The notes below the pieces were generated by a model, which saw only the letters and a list, made by a program, of their open reading frames with translations, was not told the origin of the DNA and searched no databases. Positions 57,823 through 64,000 of a DNA stretch of 64,000 nt are shown here, piece after piece. The stretch is from Plesiocystis pacifica SIR-1 (lineage in GTDB: Bacteria > Myxococcota_A > Polyangia > Nannocystales > Nannocystaceae). Every line of letters begins with the position of its first letter. The first letter of the stretch is position 1. The translations under genes were made by a program, and so were the position numbers. The DNA is taken from contig NZ_ABCS01000022.1 in assembly GCF_000170895.1 (NCBI RefSeq), forward strand, positions 55,563 through 119,562. Reading direction: 5' to 3'.

Positions 57823-60810
57823 ATGAACCTCGACGAGAGCACCGCGTCCATCGACGCCTCGGGGGGATCGGCGTCGACCTCAGCTCCCGCCGCAGCGCCG
57901 CCCCCCGCGGACAACCTCGCGGGGACGCTGCGCCGCGAGCAGGTGTTCTCGCGCCTGTTCGCCAAGCCCGAGGCCTCGGTGAGCCTCGGCCGCTTCGTGC
58001 TCCTCGAGCTCATCGGCGCCGGCGGCATGGGGGAGCTCTACGCCGCCTACGACCCGGACCTCGACCGCAAGGTCGCCCTCAAGCTGGTCCGGCCCGAGCG
58101 CAGCGCCAGCGCCGTCGCCGAGCAGAGGCTGCTGCGCGAGGCCCAGAGCGCCGCTCGTTTGTCCCACCCCAACGTCGTGCCGATCTACGAGGTCGGCACC
58201 GTCGACGGCCGCATCTTCGTGGCCATGGAGTTCATCCGCGGCCAGGACCTCGCCGCCTGGCTCAGCCAGCCCCGGGGCGCCCTCGAGATCCTCGCGCGCT
58301 TCATCGCCGCCGGCGAGGGCCTCGCGGCCGTGCACCGGGCGGGGCTGGCCCACCGCGACTTCAAGCCGGCCAACGTGCTGCTCGGCGAGGACGGGCGCGT
58401 GCGCATCGTGGACTTTGGCCTGGCCCGCGTCACCGACTCCAGCTCGGGCTCGGGCTCGGGCTCGAGGCTGCGCTCGAGCCTCGAGTCCGGCGACTCCGGC
58501 TCCCAGCCCGACGCCGAGCTGCCCAGCGCCAGCGCCAGCTTGCTGCGCTCGACCGTCTCGACCCTGACCGCGCCCGGGGCCCTCGTCGGCACGCCGCGCT
58601 TCATGGCCCCCGAGCAGTGGCGCGCCCGACGAGGGGACGCGCGCAGCGATCAGTTCAGCTTCTGCGTCGCGCTCTACGCCGCGCTCTACGGCGTGCACCC
58701 CTTCCCGGCCCGCCGCGGCGACCAGCTGCTCGCGGCCATCTGCGACGGCACCCTGACCAAGCCCGCGCGCAACGCCGCCCTGCCCCAGCGCCTGCGCGAG
58801 GCCATCATCCGCGGGCTCGAGGCCGACCCGGAGGATCGCTGGCCGAGCATGGAGCCGCTGCTGCGCGAGCTCGAGCGGCCCCTCGCGCGGCCGCGCAAGC
58901 GCAAGCTCGCGGCGCTGATCGGCGGGGTCGGGGCCCTCGCCCTGGCCGTCGGCGTGGGGGTCGGTCTGCTGGCCACGGAGCGCGGCGATCCCTGCGCCCT
59001 CGACGACGACGCCCTCGCGGGCACCTGGGACGCACAGATCCAAGCGGAGCTGAGCCAGGCCTTCACGGCCACGGGCAAGCCCTACGCCCAGACCAGCGCG
59101 GCGACGGTCAGCCTGGCCCTCGACGAGTGGTCGACGGGCTGGCTCGACCAGCGCGAGCGCTCGTGCCGGGCGACCCACGTCGAGGGCACCCAGTCGACGG
59201 CGCTGCTCGATCGCCGCACGGCCTGCCTCGAGCGCCAGCGCCGGGCCTTCGCCGGCGTGGTCGGGACCTTCGTGGGCGCCGACGCCCCCTTGCTGTCGAA
59301 GGCCGAGGACATGCTCGGCGCCCTCCCCCGCCTCGACGAGTGCGCCCACGCGGCCCTGCTCGACGCGCCTCACCCCTTGCCCGACGCGCCGGAGCTGCGC
59401 GCGGCGATCCTCGACGACTACGAGCGCCTGTCCGAGGCCGAGGCCCTGCGCCGCGCCGGCGAGGTCGACCGCTCCCAGGCCAAGATCGCCGGCGTGCTCG
59501 CCCACGTCGACCAGCTCGACCACCTGCCCCTGACCCTCGCCGCGCGCGGCGAGCAGGCCCGCAACCTGGCCCTGACCGACGTCAGCTCAGCCGTCGAGCG
59601 CATGCGCGAGACCGCGGCCGTCGCCGAGCGCGAGGGCCTGCTCAACCTCGAGGCCGAGCTGCGCGTGGACATGGCCCGCAACGCCGCGGGCGACCTGTCC
59701 AAGCCGACCCTCGAGGGCTGGCTCATCGACGACGCCGAGCTGGCCCTCGCCCGCCTGGGCCAGCCCGAGGACGAGCGCGCCCTGCCCCTGCTGGCCGCCC
59801 GCGCGCGCTTGCTCGAGCAAGCCGGCGACTACGAGGGGGCGCTCGCGCAGATCGAGGCGGCCCTCGAGCGCGCCGCGACGCTGGAGGCCGCGCCCAGCCA
59901 GCGCGCCTCGCTGCGCCAGCAGCAGGCCAACCTCAACCGCCAGCTCGGGCGCTTCGACCTCGCCGAGGCCATCTACCTCGAGCTCATCGAGGAGCTGCGC
60001 GCCCGCTGGGGCGACCGCAACCTCCTGCTCGCGGACCTCGAGTACAACCTCGGCGTCCTCGCCCTCGACCGCGGGGACTTCGAGGCCGCCCGCGCGCGCC
60101 TCGACCGGGCCCGCCAGATCACCGACGCGAGCCTCGGCGCCGACTCCCTCGAGTCCGCCCAGGTGCGCTTCGTGCTCGCCAAGATCGACCTCAGCACCGG
60201 CGACTTCGAGGCCGCCGAGGCGACCATCGAGGGCCTGTTGCCCGTGCTCCGCCGCCACCACGGCGAGCACCACATGCAGACCGCCCGCGCCCACGAAGCC
60301 CTCGGCGTGGTCCGCTTCTACACCGGGGACCTCGACGGCTCCCTGCTCAGCTACCGCACCGCCCTGCCGACCTTCGAGCGCGTGCTCGGCCCCGACAGCG
60401 ACGCCCTCGGCCTGCTGCACAGCAACATCGGCGAGTCCCTGCTCGGCCTGGGCCGCGTGGACGAGGCCGCCGCCGCCTTCACCCTCGCCCTCGACACCCT
60501 CGCCCGCGCCCTGCCCGAGGACCACCCCTACTTCGGCGTGCCGCTCAAGGCCCGGGGTCAAGCCCGGCTCGAGCTCGGGGAGATCGCGGGCGCTCGCCGG
60601 GACCTCGAGGCCGCCCGCGCCCTGCTCGAGCGCAACGGCGACGAGCCCATCGAGCTGGCCGAGACCCGCCTGGCCCTCGCCCGCGCCGCCTTGCTCGAGC
60701 CCGACCCCAACCCGCAGCGGGCCCGCGCCCTCGCCCAGGCGGCCGAGCTCGCGTTCACCGAGCTCGGCCTCGAGGACCGGGCCGCCGTCGCTGCGACCGT
60801 CGCCCCATGA
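57823..60810 (+). CDS. Serine/threonine protein kinase with membrane helix and TPR tail
   Basis: A 995-residue Hanks-type kinase. The N-terminus is Ser/Ala/Pro-rich. Kinase motifs are intact: IGAGGMGELYAAYD, KVALKLV, LAHRDFKPANVLLG, DFGLAR and GTPRFMAPEQW, with a long Ser/Gly-rich activation segment. One membrane helix (AALIGGVGALALAVGVGVGLL) follows near residue 370. The rest is an external region of alternating helices with TPR-like repeats (for example YNLGVLALDRGDFEAARARL, LHSNIGESLLGLGRVDEAAA). It lies 19 nt after the ECF sigma gene and is very likely its signalling partner. Paralog of the frameshifted kinase at 46224. Confidence 0.9.
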   Translation: MNLDESTASIDASGGSASTSAPAAAPPPADNLAGTLRREQVFSRLFAKPEASVSLGRFVLLELIGAGGMGELYAAYDPDLDRKVALKLVRPERSASAVAEQRLLREAQSAARLSHPNVVPIYEVGTVDGRIFVAMEFIRGQDLAAWLSQPRGALEILARFIAAGEGLAAVHRAGLAHRDFKPANVLLGEDGRVRIVDFGLARVTDSSSGSGSGSRLRSSLESGDSGSQPDAELPSASASLLRSTVSTLTAPGALVGTPRFMAPEQWRARRGDARSDQFSFCVALYAALYGVHPFPARRGDQLLAAICDGTLTKPARNAALPQRLREAIIRGLEADPEDRWPSMEPLLRELERPLARPRKRKLAALIGGVGALALAVGVGVGLLATERGDPCALDDDALAGTWDAQIQAELSQAFTATGKPYAQTSAATVSLALDEWSTGWLDQRERSCRATHVEGTQSTALLDRRTACLERQRRAFAGVVGTFVGADAPLLSKAEDMLGALPRLDECAHAALLDAPHPLPDAPELRAAILDDYERLSEAEALRRAGEVDRSQAKIAGVLAHVDQLDHLPLTLAARGEQARNLALTDVSSAVERMRETAAVAEREGLLNLEAELRVDMARNAAGDLSKPTLEGWLIDDAELALARLGQPEDERALPLLAARARLLEQAGDYEGALAQIEAALERAATLEAAPSQRASLRQQQANLNRQLGRFDLAEAIYLELIEELRARWGDRNLLLADLEYNLGVLALDRGDFEAARARLDRARQITDASLGADSLESAQVRFVLAKIDLSTGDFEAAEATIEGLLPVLRRHHGEHHMQTARAHEALGVVRFYTGDLDGSLLSYRTALPTFERVLGPDSDALGLLHSNIGESLLGLGRVDEAAAAFTLALDTLARALPEDHPYFGVPLKARGQARLELGEIAGARRDLEAARALLERNGDEPIELAETRLALARAALLEPDPNPQRARALAQAAELAFTELGLEDRAAVAATVAP

Positions 60811-60918
60811 CCCGCGCCCTCGAGCTCCAGCCAATTCGGATCCGACACCCACACCCTGGACACTCGGTCCAGGACACGCCGGCCAAGAGGCCGGTGACCC
60901 CATCCAGGACACACAACC

Positions 60919-61317
60919 ATGAGCAACACCTACTTCGACGTCGACCTCACCATCGGCTCCACGAGCTCCGACCTCACCTGGGGCTACCCCGGCATCCCCT
61001 CGGCCGAGGAGGACCGCGACCCCCTGGTCCTGACCTTCGACCAGGGCACCCACAACGGCGGCAGCACGGTCTACACCCACGTCCGCGTGTCGATCCACCG
61101 CGGCGTCTGGCGCGACTGCGGCTCCTCGGGCAGCGGGGACTCCAACGACCGCATCTACGCCCTGCCGGCCGAGGGCCAGGGGAGCTGGCAAGCCTTTTGC
61201 GTCCACGCCGACACCAAAAAACGCGGCCGCTGGCACGACCCCAAGATCAAGATCATCAACAAGGACGGCACGGGGCAGTACGCCGACCCCGGCTCGGCCC
61301 CCGGCTGCACCTGCTGA
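60919..61317 (+). CDS. Small hypothetical protein, Gly/Ser/Thr-rich
   Basis: A 132-residue protein of alternating short strands (YFDVDLTIGSTSSDLTWGYP, VYTHVRVSIHRGVW) ending PGCTC. Single Cys near the middle (WRDCGSSGSG). No signal peptide or membrane segment. It begins about 108 nt after the sigma/kinase unit; the gap holds two copies of TCCAGGACAC and a hairpin CCGGCC-AAGA-GGCCGG at 60879-60894. CCAGGA is 9 nt before the ATG. Family not recognised. Confidence 0.65.
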   Translation: MSNTYFDVDLTIGSTSSDLTWGYPGIPSAEEDRDPLVLTFDQGTHNGGSTVYTHVRVSIHRGVWRDCGSSGSGDSNDRIYALPAEGQGSWQAFCVHADTKKRGRWHDPKIKIINKDGTGQYADPGSAPGCTC

Positions 61318-61356
61318 GCACCGCGCTGCCCCTCGCCCCAACGCGCGGGCGAGGGG

Positions 61357-61362
61357 TACCCT
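61357..61362 (+). promoter_or_regulatory. -10 element TACCCT, leaderless GTG start of the zinc-ribbon gene
   Basis: GGGGTACCCT ends 6 nt before GTG 61369. Confidence 0.5.
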
Positions 61363-61368
61363 GACCCC

Positions 61369-61848
61369 GTGATGGTGGATCGGCTCCGACTCCCGCGGCA
61401 TTGCGAGGCCTGCGGGCTGCGCCTCCAGGCGACCGACGAGCACAGCATCGAGACCATCCTGCCCAAGCGGAACACGGGGCGCGCCTACACCCTCGGCGAC
61501 ACGATCGTCCTCCCCGACTCCGCCGTCTCGATTCGCCGCTCCGGCTTTCGAGCTGGGCTCCGCGAGCTCGAGCGGCTCGACGATCTGTGGTTCCTGCTGC
61601 TGTGGCAGTGCCCCGAGTGCGGGGCCGACAATGGGCTCAGCCTGCGCATCCTCGAGTCCGTGCTGGTCGCGGCCGAGTCGGCCACCCTGGGCCGAGCGGC
61701 CCTGTGCCGCGCGCACTTCCTGGACCAGGAGATCGGCAACGGCGAGGTCCAGCGGATCTACCGTCGGGTCTACCCCGACGAGGACGGCGACATCGTCGAG
61801 CTGATGCAGCTCGAGTGGATGCTCGAAGACCTGTGCGAGGGCCGATAG
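61369..61848 (+). CDS. Zinc-ribbon protein of unknown function
   Basis: A 159-residue protein with two Cys pairs that could bind zinc: CEAC near residue 12 and CPEC near residue 81. The region after the second pair is helical (SLRILESVLVAAESATLG, LMQLEWMLEDLCEGR). Start GTG 61369 follows TACCCT by 6 nt. It converges on the thrombospondin-like gene across a shared terminator. Family not recognised. Confidence 0.68.
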   Translation: MMVDRLRLPRHCEACGLRLQATDEHSIETILPKRNTGRAYTLGDTIVLPDSAVSIRRSGFRAGLRELERLDDLWFLLLWQCPECGADNGLSLRILESVLVAAESATLGRAALCRAHFLDQEIGNGEVQRIYRRVYPDEDGDIVELMQLEWMLEDLCEGR

Positions 61849-61854
61849 CGCGAC

Positions 61855-61890
61855 GAAGACAGGGGAGCTCCACGGCTCCCCTGTCTCTGT
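61855..61890. terminator. Bidirectional terminator-like hairpin between convergent genes
   Basis: An 11-bp perfect stem GACAGGGGAGC / GCTCCCCTGTC with a 6-nt loop lies between the stops of the zinc-ribbon gene (plus) and the thrombospondin-like gene (minus). The following sequence is only mildly T-rich on either strand. Confidence 0.6.
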
Positions 61891-61929
61891 GCGACGCTCC
61901 CTGCCCCACGCCGCCCACGACTCAGCGGC

Positions 61930-63873
61930 TCACAGGCAGCTGGACTGCCACGGCCCGTTGCAGGCCGCCTGCTGCGAGTAGTCGTAGGTGCCGAACTGCC
62001 CGCTGGGGTAGGTGTCGTCGACCACCGTGAAGTTGGCGACGACCTGGCTGTTCGAGGTGTCGGTGATCGTGATCTCCGTCTGGGTCGTGTCGTAGAGCAC
62101 CTCGACGTCGTAGACCCGGTTGTCGATCCAGCCGGCGGTCGTCGTCTCGGACTGGTCCATCAGCACGGTGACGTTGGGCGTGTCCGCGTCGCAGGCGAAG
62201 TCGTTGCCGGTGTAGGCGTCTTGGCGGTCGACCAGCTTGACCACGATGCCCGCGTTGCCGCAGCCCTGGTTGGCCTGCTTCCAGCCCAACATGTAGAACT
62301 GGTCCTCGCTCTGCCAGCCCCACACGAAGCCCATCCAGTCGTCGTCGGAGGTGGTGTTCACGGACATGGTGCCGGTGATGCGCACGGACTCGTGGACGAT
62401 GGGGCAGATGTAGGCCGTCGGGTCCGAGTTGCTCGTCGTGCAGGTCGTGGTCCCGTCCGCCGAGAAGCTGTGCGCCGCCGGGGCCCCGAGGAAGCCGACC
62501 GCCTCGCACTCGGCCTCGGGCACGCCGCCGAGGATCCACGACTTGTCCGTCAGGTGCACCGTCAGGTCGTCCGTGCCCATGTTGCCCAGGCCGTCCGTCG
62601 CCGTGACCGTGTAGGTCGTGATGTCCGTCGGCATCGCCACCGGGTTCGGGATGTTCGGGTCGCTCAGCGTGTCCGCCGGGGTCCACGCGAAGGTGTAGTT
62701 CCCGTCTCCGCCGAAGGCCGTCGCCATCAGGTCCGCGCTCCCGCCGACCGTCGTGTCGACGCAGCCAGGGACGGCGTCGGGGCAGACCACCCGGGCCGCG
62801 TCGCCGTCGTCGCAGTCGTTGCCCGGGGCCACGCCCATGCCGGGGTTGCTCTCGCCCCAGCCGTCGTCGTCCGCGTCCGACATGCACGCGTTCGGATCGT
62901 CGATCTCCGCCGCCCCAGGGAAGGTCGTCGCGCTCGAGTCGTCGCAGTCCGTCCCGTTTTGCGAGCCGGGGTAGGTCATCTCGGCGTTCATGTCGCCGTA
63001 GCCGTCGTCGTCGATGTCGGCGGTGCACAGCTCGGGCTCTTGCTCCGCCGCGCCCGGGTAGACGTCGGGGTTGTCGTCGAGGCAGTCGTTGTCGCCCTCG
63101 ACGTAGCCCTCGGGCGGCTCCTCGCCCGGGACCACCTCGACGCAGTTTTGGCCGCCGGCGCCGTCTTGGTCGGCGTCCTCGCACCACAGCGTGCAGTTGA
63201 ACACGTTGGCGTCGGCGTCGTTGCAGTCGGTCCCGGGGATGGTCGTGCCGACCGGGGCCGAGTCGCCGTAGTCGTCGTCGTCCTCGTCCTGCATGCACGC
63301 GTCGGGGTCGTCGTTGGGCGCCGCCCCCGGGAAGGTGTTCGCGCTGGTGTCGTTGCAGTCCGAGCCCGGGACCGCGTTGGAGTTGCTGGGCATCTCGTCG
63401 CCGAAGTCGTCGCCGTCGGCGTCGGTCATGCACGCCTCGGGGTCGTCGTTGGGCGCCGCGCCTGGGAAGGTGTTCGCGTCGTCGTCGTCGCAGTCCTCGC
63501 CGTTGGACTGCGGCACGCTGCCCGCCGGCGGGTCCTCGCCCGCGGGCACCTCCTCGCAGTCCTCGGGGTCGCCGTAGCCGTCCATGTCGTCGTCGGCGCA
63601 GTAGGTCTCGGGATCGCCGGTGTCGGTCTCCGTCTCCGTGGTCGTGCCCTGGTCGGCGGTCCCGGTCTCGGTGTCGTCCTCCATCGTGCCTTCGGCGGTC
63701 TCGTCCGCCGTCTCGTCGGTCTCCTCCGAGCCGACCTCGTCGGCGTTGCCCGCGGGCACGCACTCCCCCTTGCCGAGGCCGTCGTCGAGGCAAGGGTCGC
63801 CACACGCGGCGAGGATCAGAGACAGAGAACAAGCCGTACCAAGGCCAAATCGGGTAGCGATGTTGCGTTTCAT
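61930..63873 (-). CDS. Thrombospondin-like lipoprotein with Ca2+-type repeats and C-terminal lectin-like domain
   Basis: A 647-residue predicted lipoprotein: signal peptide with lipobox LAAC, a Glu/Asp/Thr-rich spacer to about residue 90, then acidic repeats of the thrombospondin type 3 kind (DDDMDGYGDPEDC, DCDDDDANTFPGAAP, DADGDDFGDEM, DDDDYGDSAP, DIDDDGYGDM, DADDDGWGES) to about residue 385. A PKD-like stretch follows. The last 180 residues (DDDWMGFVWGWQSEDQFYML, GWKQANQGCG, VYDVEVLYDTTQTEITI) match the thrombospondin C-terminal beta-sandwich pattern. ATG 63873 has GGAG 8 nt upstream. Likely a calcium-binding surface adhesin. Confidence 0.78.
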   Translation of the reverse strand: MKRNIATRFGLGTACSLSLILAACGDPCLDDGLGKGECVPAGNADEVGSEETDETADETAEGTMEDDTETGTADQGTTTETETDTGDPETYCADDDMDGYGDPEDCEEVPAGEDPPAGSVPQSNGEDCDDDDANTFPGAAPNDDPEACMTDADGDDFGDEMPSNSNAVPGSDCNDTSANTFPGAAPNDDPDACMQDEDDDDYGDSAPVGTTIPGTDCNDADANVFNCTLWCEDADQDGAGGQNCVEVVPGEEPPEGYVEGDNDCLDDNPDVYPGAAEQEPELCTADIDDDGYGDMNAEMTYPGSQNGTDCDDSSATTFPGAAEIDDPNACMSDADDDGWGESNPGMGVAPGNDCDDGDAARVVCPDAVPGCVDTTVGGSADLMATAFGGDGNYTFAWTPADTLSDPNIPNPVAMPTDITTYTVTATDGLGNMGTDDLTVHLTDKSWILGGVPEAECEAVGFLGAPAAHSFSADGTTTCTTSNSDPTAYICPIVHESVRITGTMSVNTTSDDDWMGFVWGWQSEDQFYMLGWKQANQGCGNAGIVVKLVDRQDAYTGNDFACDADTPNVTVLMDQSETTTAGWIDNRVYDVEVLYDTTQTEITITDTSNSQVVANFTVVDDTYPSGQFGTYDYSQQAACNGPWQSSCL

Positions 63874-64000
63874 GGATAGCGCTCCAAGGAATTCTCTCCG
63901 GATCATACGTGTCGAATTGCATGGGCTGGATCCCCAATCATTCACGCCGCGAAGCTTTTGAAGGCTCCGCGGCGCGAGTCAAACCAACACGGAAAGGGAG
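63874..64000 (-). promoter_or_regulatory. Upstream region of the thrombospondin-like gene
   Basis: No further gene starts here. An imperfect hairpin CGCCGCG...CGCGGCG (arms 63945-63951 and 63968-63974) lies about 75 bp upstream of the start codon and may be a terminator of an upstream gene or a regulatory site. Confidence 0.3.

Noticed and set aside
61922..63937. Second minus-strand frame of equal length over the thrombospondin-like gene
   Set aside because: It is an Arg/Gly/Asp-rich alternate frame of repetitive DNA without a signal peptide; the frame ending at 61930 has lipobox and repeats.

Overview
This looks like a chromosomal segment of a high-GC myxobacterium, most likely of the Nannocystineae (Nannocystis/Plesiocystis/Enhygromyxa group). 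The pointers are a polyunsaturated fatty acid (PUFA) synthase locus in the order pfa1-pfa2-pfa3, Ser/Thr kinases with TPR tails, an ECF sigma factor, many lipoproteins with a Ser/Thr/Asp/Glu-rich spacer just after the lipobox cysteine, and very GC-rich third codon positions. The lineage is inferred from gene content only.

Layout. 1-8.2 kb (minus): PUFA synthase, with the start of pfa3, all of pfa2 (broken by a tight cluster of one-base insertions) and the enoyl reductase pfaD/pfa1. 8.6-10.7 kb: a cytochrome P450, then RNase P RNA (rnpB) with a clear terminator. 10.9-15.7 kb: a membrane protein, a secreted metzincin-like protease, a methyltransferase and two overlapping MFS transporters. 15.7-23.8 kb: a VWA lipoprotein, a diphthine-ammonia-ligase-like ATPase, an outer-membrane-type protein, a membrane protein with a damaged winged-helix partner, a single-domain response regulator, a bifunctional anthraniloyl-CoA monooxygenase/reductase-type flavoenzyme and a PQQ-propeller-like lipoprotein. 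24-28.9 kb (plus): PP2C phosphatase, ferritin-like lipoprotein, polytopic glycosyltransferase-like protein, unknown protein. 28.9-32.6 kb (minus): GH94 phosphorylase coupled to a GPH-family sugar transporter. 32.6-33.5 kb: gene remnant, a 150-bp palindrome and an AT-rich leader. 33.5-36.1 kb: sulfite assimilation operon (DUF2849-cysI-DUF934). 36-38 kb: STAS-like and metallo-beta-lactamase-fold genes. 38-45.7 kb (minus): a complete TonB system (tonB-exbB-exbD-exbD) with its receptor and a beta-helix lipoprotein. 46-61 kb: two related Ser/Thr kinases (one frameshifted, one behind an ECF sigma gene), an esterase-like lipoprotein, a tandem pair of lipoproteins and a 1306-residue DUF4157 protein with candidate amidoligase-like and OTU-like domains. 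61.4-63.9 kb: a zinc-ribbon protein and a thrombospondin-like lipoprotein.

Two themes cut across the window. First, at least a dozen genes on both strands have a TAnnnT hexamer ending 6-8 nt before an ATG or GTG, with no room for a ribosome binding site, so they are probably transcribed as leaderless mRNAs; many start choices here rest on this. Second, several reading-frame breaks (pfa2, the 46-kb kinase) are clusters of one-base changes in short G/C runs, which points to consensus error rather than gene decay. The most unusual gene is the DUF4157 protein at 52.8-56.7 kb.
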